Below, one piece after another: positions 1-9,286 of a DNA stretch of 64,000 nucleotides. The notes beneath the pieces were generated by a model. That model was not told the origin of the DNA. It saw only the letters and a list, made by a program, of their open reading frames with translations, and made no database searches. Positions within the stretch are counted from its first letter, which is position 1. Each line of letters starts with the position of its first letter. The translations under genes and the position numbers were made by a program. The stretch covers positions 558,001 through 622,000 of the forward strand of contig NZ_JAJNCX010000001.1 of NCBI RefSeq assembly GCF_021026315.1, read 5' to 3'. The stretch is from Rhizobium sp. C4 (lineage in GTDB: Bacteria; Pseudomonadota; Alphaproteobacteria; Rhizobiales; Rhizobiaceae).

Positions 1-1
1 C

Positions 2-2401
2 AATGCGGACACGCAGCGCACCAATGCCGACCAATTCCGCACGCTGATCATTGCCACCCCCGGCGGACGCATCGTCCGCCTCGGCGATGTTGCCGACGTT
101 CAGGACAGCATTGAAAACAAGCAGCAGGGCAGCTGGCTCGACGGCCAGCCGACGATTGCCGTCGCCGTCTATCGCCAGCCGGATGCCAATACGGTGGACG
201 TGGTGGACCGCGTGAATGCGCAGATCCCGCAGCTGGAAGCCAACCTGCCGGCCGGCATGCATCTGAAGGTCGTCAACGACGCCTCCAACTCGATCCGCGA
301 AGCCGTGTGGGACGTGCAGAAGACGCTGGCGATCACCATCGCGCTCGTCGTTCTGGTCATCTATCTCTTCCTGCGCCGCTTCTGGGCGACGATGATCCCT
401 GCGCTCGCCGTGCCGCTCTCGATCGTCGCCACCTTCGGCTTCATGTACTGGCTGAACCTTTCGATCGACAATATCTCGCTGCTCGGCCTGACGCTCGCCG
501 TCGGTCTCGTGGTGGACGACGCGATCGTCATGCTCGAAAACATCGTGCGCTATGTCGAAGAGGGGATGAGCCCCTTCGAGGCTGCCATCAAGGGCAGTAG
601 CGAAGTGACGGCAACCATCGTCTCGATGTCGCTGTCGCTGGTCGCGGTGTTCCTGCCGATCCTGCTGATGGGCGGCGTGGTCGGGCGCGTTCTCAACGAA
701 TTCGGTGTCGTCGTCTCGCTCTCGATCCTCGCCTCGGCGGTCGTGTCGCTGACGGTCACCCCGATGCTGACGGCGCGCCTGCCCGACACGGTTCATCACC
801 ATTCGGACAAGAAGAGCCTCTTCGACCGGATCAACGATGGCTACGGCCGCTCGGTGGGCTGGTGCCTCAACCACAAGGTCATCGTCACCGTCGTCTTCCT
901 GCTCTCCTTCGCAGGCTCGGCCTATCTCTTCGCCACCCTGCCCCGAAGCTTCTTCCCCAGCGAAGACAACGGGCTGCTGACGGTATCGACCCAGGCGCGC
1001 CAGGACATTTCCTACGAGGCCATGGCGAAGCTGCAGCAGCAGGCTGCCGCGGTGATGTCGGAAAACCCGGCCGTGCTGCACGTCACCTCGTCGCTCGGCG
1101 GCGGGCCCGGCGGCTCGACCTTCAACTCGGGCTCGATGTTCGTGCAGCTGAAGGAACGCGACCAGCGTCCGGCGCTTGAGATCACGCTTGCCCAGATGCG
1201 GCGCGCGCTCAACGATGTTGCGGGTCTGAAGACCTTCATCGTGCCGGTGCAGAGCCTGCGCTTCGGCGGCCGCAGCACGCAGAGCCAGTATCAGGTCGTG
1301 CTGAAGTCGCTGAACGCCGACGACACGCGCCAATGGTCGACCAAGCTGCAGAACGCAATGGCCGCCGACAGCGCCCACTACGTCGACGTGGCGACCGACC
1401 TGCAGAACAACGCGCTGCAGGCGAACATCAAGATCGACAATGACCGCGCCAATGCGCTCGGCATCACCTCGGCCTCGATCCGCAACATTCTGGAAGCCGC
1501 CTTTGGCACGCTGGACGTGACGCAGATCCAGACGACGGGCAACAGCTACAACGTCATTCTGGAGCTCGACCAGAGCCGGCAGTGGGATGAAACGGATCTC
1601 GGCGCACTGCTGGTGCCGACGACGACCGGCACGCAGGTTCCGCTGTCGAGCATCGCCACGATCAGCCGGACGGCTGGTCCGGTAACCGTCAACCAGACGG
1701 GACAGCTCACCGCCGTCACGTTGTCGTTCAACCTGCCGCAGGGCGTTTCCCTCGGGACGTCGACGGACCGGCTGAACGAGCTGCGCCGCGAAATCGGCAT
1801 GCCGGAAACGGTGACGACGGAACTGGCCGGCTCGGCGCAGATCTTCGCCCAGTCGACCGGCAATACCGGTCTGCTGATCGCCACCGCCATCCTGACCATC
1901 TATGTGGTTCTGGGTGTGCTCTACGAGAGCTTCATCCACCCGCTCACCATCCTGTCGGGTCTGCCGTCGGCTGCTCTTGGCGCACTTCTGGCGCTGAAGC
2001 TCTGGGGGCTGGACTTCTCCATCGTGGCGCTGATCGGCCTTCTGATGCTGATCGGTATCGTGAAGAAGAACGCGATCATGATGATCGACGTGGCGCTGAC
2101 GCTGATGCGAGACGACGGGATGGACCCCGGGGAGGCGATGCATATCGCCGCCGTCCGGCGCTTCCGCCCGATCATGATGACGACCTTCTGCGCGCTTCTG
2201 GCTGCAGTTCCCGTCGCACTCGGCAGCGGCCCCGGCTCGGAACTTCGCCAGCCGCTCGGCGTGGCCGTGGTCGGCGGTCTGCTGATCTCCCAGGTGCTGA
2301 CGCTGTTCATCACGCCGGTGATCTTCACGCAGGTGGAATGGATCTCGCGGACGCTGACCCGTCGCAAGCCCCGCCAGCCGGCAACCGCTCCGGCGGAATG
2401 A
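2..2401 (+). CDS. RND multidrug efflux permease (HAE1 family, MdtB/MdtC/MuxB-like), 5' truncated
   Basis: Inner-membrane, proton-driven pump subunit of a tripartite RND efflux system. The frame is open from base 2 and has no start in the window, so about 800 C-terminal residues of a usual 1020-1050 are visible. The motif VVDDAIVMLENI carries the two adjacent aspartates of the RND proton relay. GIVKKNAIMMIDVAL supplies the partner lysine and is typical of the MdtB/MdtC/MuxB branch. Several hydrophobic stretches flank two periplasmic porter regions. The adaptor gene is expected upstream, outside the window. The next gene is convergent, 24 bp away. The family is certain; the substrate is unknown. 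Confidence 0.93.
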   Translation, partial: NADTQRTNADQFRTLIIATPGGRIVRLGDVADVQDSIENKQQGSWLDGQPTIAVAVYRQPDANTVDVVDRVNAQIPQLEANLPAGMHLKVVNDASNSIREAVWDVQKTLAITIALVVLVIYLFLRRFWATMIPALAVPLSIVATFGFMYWLNLSIDNISLLGLTLAVGLVVDDAIVMLENIVRYVEEGMSPFEAAIKGSSEVTATIVSMSLSLVAVFLPILLMGGVVGRVLNEFGVVVSLSILASAVVSLTVTPMLTARLPDTVHHHSDKKSLFDRINDGYGRSVGWCLNHKVIVTVVFLLSFAGSAYLFATLPRSFFPSEDNGLLTVSTQARQDISYEAMAKLQQQAAAVMSENPAVLHVTSSLGGGPGGSTFNSGSMFVQLKERDQRPALEITLAQMRRALNDVAGLKTFIVPVQSLRFGGRSTQSQYQVVLKSLNADDTRQWSTKLQNAMAADSAHYVDVATDLQNNALQANIKIDNDRANALGITSASIRNILEAAFGTLDVTQIQTTGNSYNVILELDQSRQWDETDLGALLVPTTTGTQVPLSSIATISRTAGPVTVNQTGQLTAVTLSFNLPQGVSLGTSTDRLNELRREIGMPETVTTELAGSAQIFAQSTGNTGLLIATAILTIYVVLGVLYESFIHPLTILSGLPSAALGALLALKLWGLDFSIVALIGLLMLIGIVKKNAIMMIDVALTLMRDDGMDPGEAMHIAAVRRFRPIMMTTFCALLAAVPVALGSGPGSELRQPLGVAVVGGLLISQVLTLFITPVIFTQVEWISRTLTRRKPRQPATAPAE

Positions 2402-2425
2402 CGGTCTGGAATATCGGATAAAGCC

Positions 2426-4558
2426 TCAGCCTGCCCGGGCCATCCGCCCGGGCAGGCTGTCGAAATCTTCGGCGCTCATCGGCTTGCCGAAATAGTAGCC
2501 CTGCATGAACTGGCAGCCAAGCTGGCGCAGATGGCCGGCCTGTTCGGGCGTTTCAACTCCTTCGACGATCACCGGAATTCCCAGCGCCTCGGCCAATGAG
2601 ACCGTGGCGTTGAGCAGTGCCCTGCCCCGTTCGCTGTCCAGCCCCTGGACCAGCGAACGGTCGAGCTTGAGGCGGTCGAAGGTGAAATGATTGAGCGTGC
2701 CGATGCTGGCATAGCCGGTGCCGAAGTCATCCAGCGCAAAGCGGATGCCCATGGCCCTCAGCGCGTCGATAGCGCGCCGCGCCTGCAGGGGGCTGTCGAA
2801 GAGCACGCCCTCGGTCACCTCGAGAATCAAGCGGCGGGGATCGAACGCCTCCGCGGCCAGGGTCGCGGCAACACTGTCGGCGAAATCCGGCGAGCAAAGC
2901 TGCGTCGGCGACACGTTGACGGCAATGTCGATCCCCGGCCGGGCCTTGGCGAAGCTGATCGAGCGTTCGAGCACGATCTGACCCAGCTGAAAGATCAGCC
3001 CGGATTTCTCTGCCAGCGGAATGAAGACATCCGGAGAAACTGGGCCCTGTGGCGGGGACCAGCGCGCCAGCGCCTCGACGCCGGCAACGGCCCCGTTTTC
3101 GGATGAGACGACCGGCTGGAAGGCGACGGAGAGTTCGCCCCGGTCAAGCGTCTCGCGCAGCTGCTCTTCGAGTTCGGCGACCACCTCGCGGTCCCGGTCC
3201 ATCTCGGGCGTGAAGGCAATGCACTGCCCCCGGCCCGCTTCCTTGGCGCCATAGAGCGCCATGTCGGCTCGCCGGATCAGCTCAAACGTGTCCATCTCCG
3301 GGGCATGGGTTGCATAGCCGACGCTCGCACCGACTTCCGTCGTGTGCCCGGCGACGTGGAACGGCTGCTTCAGCGCCAGAAGCACCGCTTCGGCCACCTC
3401 GGCTGGATCCGTGCCGGGCCGGCTTGCAAGCGCAAACTCGTCGCCGCCAAAGCGTGCTGCAAATTCGAGGCGCGGATGACAGGTAACGAGGCGCGCTGCG
3501 ACGGCGCCAATCAGTTCGTCGCCCACCAGATGGCCCCAGGTGTCGTTGACCGCCTTGAAGCCGTCGAGATCGATCAGATGGAGGGTGAGACCCGCGCTTT
3601 CCCGGGCATTGCCGAGATGCGCCTGCAGCGCCCGGATCATGCCTTTTCTGTTGAGCAAGCCGCTCAGCGGATCGCGTGTCGCTTCCCGGTCCGCCGCGAG
3701 CGCGAGACGCCTGAGGGACTGCAGCTCGGCGTATCCGGCAAAGACGGCGGTTGCCAGCAGGATTCCGAGGGCAACGAGCGCGCCAGTCAGCGCCGGACGC
3801 ACCTCGTCGTAAAGGCGGGTGCCGAGGTTGCGGCCGGGCCAGGCCAGATAGGCCAGCGTATCGCCATCAATGGATGTCAGCGGCAGGCTGAGCTCTCCCG
3901 GCGGCCTGGTGACGGCAAGATGAAGATCGGGAAGGAAATAGTCAGACGCGACCGAATCGACCATCGCCGGCGTCAGCAGCTTGAACATGGTGACGACGTT
4001 GTAGCGGCCACCGGGCGGCATGTTGCGGTCCGGCTGAAGCGCACGGGAGCCGACGATGGCAACGCTCTCGTGGATCTTGAAAACATTGGTGATCGGCGGC
4101 TTGTCGGGTTCGGCGGCAGCCCGGGCCTGCCTGACAAATGTATCGCCAAAGGCGGCAACCGCATCGAATTCTGTGCCCTTGAAATAGCTGGCGATCAACC
4201 GCCCCTCCGGATCCGTCACCGCCACGCCGTCATAGAGCTGGTAGTCAGCCGAGATCGAACCCCAATTGGTCCACATCCACTCCTTGCGGTTCTGGGACTG
4301 GAGCGCGATGAAGGCCTCGCGCCAGACCGCATTGTCTTCCAGCGTGCCGGACAGGCGCCGCCGAACGGAGGTGAGCGCCGTCTGCGCCGCACTCATCGCG
4401 CGGGTATCGTCGATCTCATTGGCCTTGTCGCCCATGGCTTCCAGAACCATGACCACAAGGAACGCCAGAAAGAGCGCGACGACGAGCGTCCCGGCGATCG
4501 CCGCGGGAGCCACCCAGTTCCGCCAGTCCCCGAAATATTTCCCAGGCGTCAAAATCAA
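2426..4558 (-). CDS. Membrane GGDEF-EAL protein with CHASE4-like sensor domain
   Basis: A predicted c-di-GMP turnover enzyme of 710 residues. A membrane segment lies at about residues 15-40 and a second at about 257-280. Between them is a periplasmic region of CHASE4 type. A GGDEF domain follows from about 295 with an intact RFGGDEF signature. The EAL domain runs from about 465 to the end, with EALARW, NVSPTQL, EVTEG, DDFGTGYAS and KLDRS all present. Both the cyclase and the phosphodiesterase signatures are therefore intact, so dual activity is possible, although in such proteins one domain is often only regulatory. A 7-bp inverted repeat lies just upstream of the ATG. Confidence 0.93.
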   Translation of the reverse strand: MILTPGKYFGDWRNWVAPAAIAGTLVVALFLAFLVVMVLEAMGDKANEIDDTRAMSAAQTALTSVRRRLSGTLEDNAVWREAFIALQSQNRKEWMWTNWGSISADYQLYDGVAVTDPEGRLIASYFKGTEFDAVAAFGDTFVRQARAAAEPDKPPITNVFKIHESVAIVGSRALQPDRNMPPGGRYNVVTMFKLLTPAMVDSVASDYFLPDLHLAVTRPPGELSLPLTSIDGDTLAYLAWPGRNLGTRLYDEVRPALTGALVALGILLATAVFAGYAELQSLRRLALAADREATRDPLSGLLNRKGMIRALQAHLGNARESAGLTLHLIDLDGFKAVNDTWGHLVGDELIGAVAARLVTCHPRLEFAARFGGDEFALASRPGTDPAEVAEAVLLALKQPFHVAGHTTEVGASVGYATHAPEMDTFELIRRADMALYGAKEAGRGQCIAFTPEMDRDREVVAELEEQLRETLDRGELSVAFQPVVSSENGAVAGVEALARWSPPQGPVSPDVFIPLAEKSGLIFQLGQIVLERSISFAKARPGIDIAVNVSPTQLCSPDFADSVAATLAAEAFDPRRLILEVTEGVLFDSPLQARRAIDALRAMGIRFALDDFGTGYASIGTLNHFTFDRLKLDRSLVQGLDSERGRALLNATVSLAEALGIPVIVEGVETPEQAGHLRQLGCQFMQGYYFGKPMSAEDFDSLPGRMARAG

Positions 4559-4569
4559 TCTCTTCCCCT

Positions 4570-4587
4570 AACGCAGTATCCTGCGTT
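4570..4587. promoter_or_regulatory. Inverted repeat upstream of the GGDEF-EAL gene
   Basis: AACGCAG-tatc-CTGCGTT is a perfect 7-bp inverted repeat 12 bases upstream of the start codon of the minus-strand GGDEF-EAL gene. It could be an operator or an mRNA hairpin covering the ribosome binding region. The remaining sequence from 4588 to about 4825 is AT-rich and holds an 8-bp palindrome ACTTAAGT. I see no gene in it. Confidence 0.35.
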
Positions 4588-4825
4588 CAAACGGAATCTC
4601 CCCCAAAGAGACCCGGATGATCCAAGGAGTAGCAGGGACAGCATAAAAATACATTAATCAATCCATATCTACTTAAGTATCATTCGCCCATTTGGGGACC
4701 TGGAATACAAATCCTGCACATTTGAAGACTTCTCGCCTGAAACGTAATGCAACCATACCAACTCTTCTTTGTCTCAGAGCAAGTCGAGAAAAGACCATGC
4801 AAGAAGCGCTGCCTTGCCTCAGCCC

Positions 4826-4853
4826 TTGCAATCGGCGCCAAAATGCGTATAAG
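4826..4853 (+). promoter_or_regulatory. Candidate sigma-70 promoter of the rpsF operon
   Basis: TTGCAA (4826-4831) and TATAAG (4848-4853) are separated by 16 bases. They match the alphaproteobacterial housekeeping promoter pattern and lie upstream of the ribosomal protein operon on the same strand. Transcription would start near 4860 and leave a 5' leader of about 220 nt. Confidence 0.6.
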
Positions 4854-4859
4854 CCGCGC

Positions 4860-5079
4860 TTGATCGTTTAACCCGGTCTTATGGCTGGTGGCTGAACGGA
4901 GGGTCCGGACATTCGTGTCCGACATGGAAGCAGAAGCTTTCCGGCCTCCCGTGTCTCCGCTCTCGACCGTATGAGACAAAACGCTTTTCTTGCCGCCCCG
5001 TCAAAAGGGCCACTGAACAGTCGTTGAGGCTTGGCGCCATGCCCGGGTTTTGATCGAAACGCAAGAAAGGCAAAATACA
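4860..5079 (+). promoter_or_regulatory. Long 5' leader of rpsF-rpsR mRNA with UUCG hairpin
   Basis: The predicted leader holds CGGACA-TTCG-TGTCCG (4906-4921), a six-base-pair stem capped by a UUCG tetraloop. No convincing reading frame is present. Known S6:S18 autoregulatory leaders occur upstream of rpsF in many bacteria, so this is a reasonable place for one. I did not identify the conserved S6:S18 binding element itself. Confidence 0.4.
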
Positions 5080-5526
5080 ATGGCACTTTACGAACATGTA
5101 TTCCTTGCCCGCCAGGACGTTACCCCGCAGCAGGTCGAAGGCCTTGTAGAAAACTACAAGGGCGTGATCGAAGCAAACGGTGGCAAGGTCGGCCGGGTCG
5201 AGAACTGGGGCCTCAAGTCCCTCACCTACCGCATCAAGAAGAACCGCAAGGCTCACTACGTCCTGATGGACATCACGGCTCCGGCTGCAGCGATCCAGGA
5301 AATGGAACGCCAGATGCGCATCTCGGAAGACGTTCTTCGCTACATGACCGTTTCGGTCGAAGCACACGAAGAAGGCCCGTCTGCCATGATGCAGAAGCGC
5401 GACCGTGACGACCGTCCGCGTCGTGATGGCGACCGTCCCGATCGTGGCCCGCGTGAAGGCGGCTTCAACCGCGATCGTGGTGACCGCGACGACCGTCCGC
5501 GCCGTCCGCGCGAAGACCGTGCATAA
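5080..5526 (+). CDS. rpsF: 30S ribosomal protein S6
   Basis: S6 binds 16S rRNA together with S18 in the platform of the small subunit. The start [13 protein letters not shown] is the family N-terminus and has an AGAAAGG ribosome binding site 8 bases upstream; an in-frame ATG at 5050 would add ten unrelated residues. The protein is 148 residues long. The first ~100 form the S6 fold, and the last ~45 are a tail dominated by Arg and Asp (for example [17 protein letters not shown]), as in other rhizobial S6 proteins. rpsR follows after 12 bases, so the two are co-transcribed. Confidence 0.97.
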   Translation: MALYEHVFLARQDVTPQQVEGLVENYKGVIEANGGKVGRVENWGLKSLTYRIKKNRKAHYVLMDITAPAAAIQEMERQMRISEDVLRYMTVSVEAHEEGPSAMMQKRDRDDRPRRDGDRPDRGPREGGFNRDRGDRDDRPRRPREDRA

Positions 5527-5538
5527 GGAGATATGACC

Positions 5539-5784
5539 ATGGCTGATGCATCTTCCCCGGCACGTCGCCCGTTCCACCGCCGTCGCAAGACGTGCCCCTT
5601 CTCCGGCGCCAACGCTCCGAAGATCGACTACAAGGACGTCCGTCTCCTGCAGCGCTACATTTCCGAGCGCGGCAAGATCGTTCCGTCCCGCATCACGGCT
5701 GTTTCGCAGAAGAAGCAGCGCGAGCTGGCCAAGGCCATCAAGCGCGCCCGCTTCCTCGGCCTGCTGCCCTACGTTCTGGCCTAA
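5539..5784 (+). CDS. rpsR: 30S ribosomal protein S18
   Basis: S18 is the partner of S6 in the 30S platform. The protein has 81 residues with the family core [20 protein letters not shown] followed by a basic C-terminus. Two in-frame ATGs are present (5533 and 5539). The ribosome binding site AAGGAG at 5525-5530 lies only 2 bases from the first but 8 from the second, so 5539 is chosen. The gene follows rpsF directly in the operon, and a stem-loop follows it. Confidence 0.97.
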   Translation: MADASSPARRPFHRRRKTCPFSGANAPKIDYKDVRLLQRYISERGKIVPSRITAVSQKKQRELAKAIKRARFLGLLPYVLA

Positions 5785-5798
5785 GCCAGTCTGAAGTC

Positions 5799-5829
5799 CG
5801 GCGGAGGCTTCTGAACGAGGCCTCCGCCG
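5799..5829 (+). other. Intercistronic stem-loop between rpsR and the DUF2232 gene
   Basis: CGGCGGAGGC (5799-5808) and GCCTCCGCCG (5820-5829) form a perfect 10-bp stem with an 11-nt loop. No T-run follows, so it is more likely an mRNA processing or stability element than a full terminator. It would separate the high expression of rpsF-rpsR from the membrane protein gene downstream. Confidence 0.55.
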
Positions 5830-5939
5830 ATCCCTTCCGCGATGGGCGCGGATCGGAACCAAACAAAACCCATGTTGGGATTGAATGGCGAAAGCCCCTT
5901 CCCTAACTGCCTGAGCAAGAGCAACGGCAGGACAGCGAG

Positions 5940-6938
5940 ATGAAGATGAACCCGGACTTTAAATCGATCGCGATCGGCGCACTCGCCGGATTGACGTCAG
6001 CGCTTCTGGTGCTGGCCGCGACGTCGCATCTGTCCGCCTCCATCGTCTTCCTCATTCTCGCCGGCATGCCGGTCTTCATCGCCGGCCTCGGCTTTGGCAT
6101 CGTTGCCGCCGGCTCCGCGCTTGCCGCGAGCTTCATCGTTCTTTCCTTCACCGTTTCCCCGCTCTTCGCCGTGTCCATCCTCGCCCTGCCGCAGCTGCCG
6201 GCTGCCTGGATGTCGCGACTGGCGAATTTTGCGCGTCCCGCCGAAGAGCTCGGCGGTCCGGCCAATGTCATGGCCTGGTATCCGCTCGCCGACATGATGA
6301 TGCGGCTTTGCACGCTGGTTGCCGTCGCCGTCGCCCTGACGCTGTTCGTGACCGGCTACAGCCGCGGCACCGCTTCGGACATCATCGGCGCCGCCATGAA
6401 GGCGCTCAGCGCGCAGGACCCGACCTTCAGCATGGACGCCGCCGTTCTCGCCCAGGTCACGGCCTTCTACTATTACCTGCTGCCGCTCAATCAGGCCGTC
6501 ATGTCGGTCATCACGATCTTTGCCGCCTATTACTTCTCGGCCATCATCGTGCGCACGACCACCACGGCGCTGCGACCGCGCGAAGACATGCCCTCGGCAC
6601 TGCGCATGAACCGCGACAGCATCTATGTGCTGGGCGTCGGCCTCACCCTGCTGATTGGCGGCATGGTCTCGCACAACAACGTGCTGACGATCGTCGGCTC
6701 GTCGATCTCCGGCGCCTTCGGCGGCGGCTTCCTGCTGGCGGGGCTTGCAGCCTTCCACCTGAAGAGCCGTGGCAAGTCCTGGCGGATGCCGGCGCTGATC
6801 CTCGCCTATCTCACCATTTCGCTGACCGGCGTCATCTTCCTGATCGTCGGCCTGCTCGATACCCGCCGCGCCATTGCGCTCACGCCTGTGGCCGGCACAC
6901 CCACAGACAAGACCCCAACAGACACCTCGAACACCTGA
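5940..6938 (+). CDS. DUF2232 family integral membrane protein
   Basis: A 332-residue, strongly hydrophobic protein with about eight predicted membrane segments (for example [18 protein letters not shown] and VYVLGV-type stretches through the second half) and a short Pro/Thr-rich cytosolic tail. Its position between rpsR and rplI is conserved in Rhizobiales, where the family is annotated DUF2232 and has no assigned function. The start ATG is preceded by GACAGCGAG. rplI follows after 13 bases, so it is co-transcribed with ribosomal genes although it is not one itself. Confidence 0.8.
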   Translation: MKMNPDFKSIAIGALAGLTSALLVLAATSHLSASIVFLILAGMPVFIAGLGFGIVAAGSALAASFIVLSFTVSPLFAVSILALPQLPAAWMSRLANFARPAEELGGPANVMAWYPLADMMMRLCTLVAVAVALTLFVTGYSRGTASDIIGAAMKALSAQDPTFSMDAAVLAQVTAFYYYLLPLNQAVMSVITIFAAYYFSAIIVRTTTTALRPREDMPSALRMNRDSIYVLGVGLTLLIGGMVSHNNVLTIVGSSISGAFGGGFLLAGLAAFHLKSRGKSWRMPALILAYLTISLTGVIFLIVGLLDTRRAIALTPVAGTPTDKTPTDTSNT

Positions 6939-6951
6939 AAGGAACATCACG

Positions 6952-7530
6952 ATGGAAGTCATTCTTCTTGAGCGCGTCACCAAGCTCGGCCAGATGGGCG
7001 AAACCGTAAAGGTTCGCGACGGCTACGCTCGCAACTATCTCCTGCCGCTCGGCAAGGCGCTGCGCGCCAACGCTGCCAACAAGGCACGTTTCGAATCCGA
7101 GCGCGCAACGCTCGAAGCCCGCAACCTCGAGCGCAAGTCGGAAGCCCAGAAGGTTGCCGAGTCTCTCGACGGCAAGTCCTTCATCGTCGTCCGTTCGGCT
7201 GGCGAAACCGGCCAGATGTACGGCTCGGTTGCTGCCCGCGACATCGTTGAAATCCTCGCCAACGAAGGCTTCACGATCGCCCGCAACCAGGTTGAACTGA
7301 ACAACCCGATCAAGGCCATCGGCCTGCACAAGGTTGAGCTGCACCTGCATGCAGAAGTCGCCGTTTCCATCGAGCTGAACGTTGCCCGTTCGGCCGAAGA
7401 AGCCGAGCGCCAGGCCAAGGGTGAAGACCTCACCTCGGCTGAAGCCATCTACGGCGTCGACGAAGACGCACTGCGTCCGGAAGACTTCTTCAACCCGGAA
7501 GCTGAATACGAAGACGAAGACGAAGCCTGA
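6952..7530 (+). CDS. rplI: 50S ribosomal protein L9
   Basis: L9 binds 23S rRNA at the base of the L1 stalk and helps to maintain the reading frame. The start [16 protein letters not shown] is the family N-terminus and has GAAAGGAA upstream; longer in-frame starts run into the end of the preceding gene. The product has 192 residues: an N-terminal domain, a connecting helix rich in Ala/Glu/Arg, a C-terminal domain, then an acidic tail (EYEDEDEA). L9 is usually ~150 residues, and the acidic extension is common in Rhizobiales. A strong terminator follows. Confidence 0.97.
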   Translation: MEVILLERVTKLGQMGETVKVRDGYARNYLLPLGKALRANAANKARFESERATLEARNLERKSEAQKVAESLDGKSFIVVRSAGETGQMYGSVAARDIVEILANEGFTIARNQVELNNPIKAIGLHKVELHLHAEVAVSIELNVARSAEEAERQAKGEDLTSAEAIYGVDEDALRPEDFFNPEAEYEDEDEA

Positions 7531-7555
7531 TCGCTTCCTGTCTGGAGCATTCTCG

Positions 7556-7585
7556 AAGGCCCGGGTGGAAACACCCGGGCCTTTT
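7556..7585 (+). terminator. Rho-independent terminator of the rpsF-rplI operon
   Basis: GGCCCGGGTG (7558-7567), a GAAA loop and CACCCGGGCC (7572-7581) form a perfect 10-bp stem, extended by AA/TT pairs and followed by TTTT. It lies 25 bases after the rplI stop codon. Confidence 0.92.
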
Positions 7586-7968
7586 GCGTTCGGCGCCCCA
7601 TCCGACAGGCTCTCTTTTGAGCATTCCCGGCACCCGGCGAAAATTTAATCACTCGTTAAGAAATCCAGTTGATTCGCGGCGGAAAGTTTGTAATCCTTAG
7701 TATCAATACCGGTGAATAAGTTTGGGATTGCGTAATTCTGATCCGCGCTGGTGAGAGCGGCTCCCGCTCCTCGGTCAGGCGTCTGCCGTCCGGCAGACAA
7801 CTCCCCTCCAGTGCTACAGCGGTCGACCCCGTTGCAAAAGGACGGACCTGCGCGGACCGGTGTTGCGACCGTTCAACGCGGCCGGCCAGCCAAGGATCAT
7901 GGTTATCTGAGCGGGACTCTGGCGAGACCGTCCACCCTTCGCCGCCCCGCTTTCGCGCGGAGGCAAGC
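7586..7968 (+). other. Intergenic region before cfa with GC-rich hairpins
   Basis: No credible gene is seen in these 383 bases. A possible weak promoter is TTGATT (7669-7674), 16 bases, TAATCC (7691-7696), which would leave a leader of about 270 nt before cfa. The leader contains GTCTGCC-gtcc-GGCAGAC (7781-7798) and a GAGCGG...CCGCTC hairpin just before it. I do not recognise a known riboswitch. A small RNA or a structured 5' UTR is possible. Confidence 0.35.
7645..7659. promoter_or_regulatory. Candidate CtrA box (TTAA-N7-TTAA)
   Basis: TTAA (7645-7648) and TTAA (7656-7659) are separated by exactly 7 bases and followed by G. This is the spacing of the full CtrA recognition site in alphaproteobacteria. 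It lies 310 bases upstream of cfa, about 10 bases before the candidate -35 element. A chance match in this AT-rich spot cannot be excluded. Confidence 0.4.
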
Positions 7969-9225
7969 ATGTATCGATTTCTAGACAGATTTCTTTCCCG
8001 ATCTATTCTCAAGGGCAACCTTTCCATCACGGCATCGGACGGGAAGACCTATCGCTACGGCGACGGAACGGGCGAACCCGTTCACGCACGCCTCACCGAT
8101 GCCGCAACTGAAAACCTGCTGATGCTCGACCCGGCCCTGAAGCTCGGCGAATGCTACATGCAGGGCTCCCTGCAGATGCTGGAAGGGTCGATCTACGACT
8201 TCCTCAAGGTGACGCTGACGAACATGCCCGGCAGCGTGGAGACGAAGAACTCGTTTGCGCGGCTGGCGCTTTCCATGCGCAATTTCGGCCATCTGGTCTC
8301 GCGCGGTAACGACTTCATGCGCGCCCGGCGCAACGTGCAGCACCATTACGACCTTTCGGGCGCGCTTTACGATCTCTTCCTGGATGACGACCGGCAATAT
8401 TCCTGCGCCTATTTCCCGACCCCGGAAACGACGCTGGAAGAAGCGCAATTCGCCAAGAAGCGCCACATTGCCTCCAAGCTCAACTTCGACCGGCCTGGCC
8501 TTTCGACCCTCGACATCGGCTGCGGCTGGGGCGGGATGGGACTTTATCTGGCCGGGACGTTCGGGGCAAATGTGACGGGCGTCACGCTGTCGGACGAGCA
8601 ATGGGCGATCGCCAACAAGCGGTCGGTCGCCAACGGCTTGTCCAGCCGGGCGGAATTCCTGCTCAAGGACTATCGCCATCTCGACCGCAAGTTCGACCGC
8701 ATCGTCTCGGTCGGCATGTTCGAACATGTCGGCAAGAAGGGCTTCAACGAGTATTTCGAGAAGGCGGCGGCGCTGCTCGATGACGACGGCGTGATGCTGA
8801 TGCACACGATCGGCCAGGCCTCGCCGCCATCGGCGACGAACCCGTTCATCGAGAAATACATCTTCCCCGGCGGCTACATCCCCTCCATGTCGGAAGTGCT
8901 GCCCGCCATCGAGCGGTCGGGCCTGATGCTGACGGATATCGAGATCCTGCGCTATCATTATGCCGAAACGCTGAAGCACTGGCGCGCCCGGTTCCTCGCC
9001 CATTGGGACGACGCGGCGAAGCTCTATGACGAGGACTTCTGCCGGATGTGGGAGTTCTACCTCGCCTCGTCGGAAGCCGCCTTCCGCTTCCTCGATCTCA
9101 ATGTCTTCCAGTTCCAGCTGGTCAAGCGCCGCGACGCCCTGCCGATGACGCGCGACTACATGGTCGACACGGAACGCGCGCTGATCGCATCGGAACGGAC
9201 GGATATGCGCGAAGCGGCCGAATAG
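7969..9225 (+). CDS. cfa: Cyclopropane-fatty-acyl-phospholipid synthase
   Basis: Transfers a methylene group from S-adenosylmethionine to the double bond of unsaturated membrane phospholipid acyl chains, typically at the onset of stationary phase or acid stress. The 418-residue protein has an N-terminal lipid-binding region, the family motif HHYDLSGALYDLFLDD followed by QYSCAYF, and the SAM-binding glycine motif LDIGCGWGG. Length matches the family (380-420). GGAGG lies 5 bases before the ATG. It is transcribed alone, with a terminator at both ends. Rhizobia often carry two cfa genes, and I cannot say which copy this is. Confidence 0.93.
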   Translation: MYRFLDRFLSRSILKGNLSITASDGKTYRYGDGTGEPVHARLTDAATENLLMLDPALKLGECYMQGSLQMLEGSIYDFLKVTLTNMPGSVETKNSFARLALSMRNFGHLVSRGNDFMRARRNVQHHYDLSGALYDLFLDDDRQYSCAYFPTPETTLEEAQFAKKRHIASKLNFDRPGLSTLDIGCGWGGMGLYLAGTFGANVTGVTLSDEQWAIANKRSVANGLSSRAEFLLKDYRHLDRKFDRIVSVGMFEHVGKKGFNEYFEKAAALLDDDGVMLMHTIGQASPPSATNPFIEKYIFPGGYIPSMSEVLPAIERSGLMLTDIEILRYHYAETLKHWRARFLAHWDDAAKLYDEDFCRMWEFYLASSEAAFRFLDLNVFQFQLVKRRDALPMTRDYMVDTERALIASERTDMREAAE

Positions 9226-9250
9226 GCCGTCTTCTGCCAAAACGACATCC

Positions 9251-9280
9251 GGCCTCGCCCGTCAGCGGCGGGGCCTTTTT
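9251..9280 (+). terminator. Rho-independent terminator of cfa
   Basis: GGCCTCGCC (9251-9259) pairs with GGCGGGGCC (9267-9275) with one G-T wobble and is followed by TTTTT. It ends just before the convergent PACE gene and may also slow transcription from that side. Confidence 0.85.
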
Positions 9281-9286
9281 GTCGGA

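Noticed and set aside
3305-4657. 450-residue plus-strand frame over the GGDEF-EAL gene
   Set aside because: Antisense shadow without recognisable motifs.
4680-4979. 99-residue minus-strand frame upstream of rpsF
   Set aside because: It lies over the rpsF promoter and leader and has no family resemblance.
5399-5523. DNA repeat array in the 3' end of rpsF
   Set aside because: The repetition comes from the Arg/Asp-rich tail of S6, which is normal in this group.
7586-7968. SAM-binding riboswitch before cfa
   Set aside because: Attractive because Cfa uses SAM, but no SAM-II, SAM/SAH or SAH core could be matched by eye.
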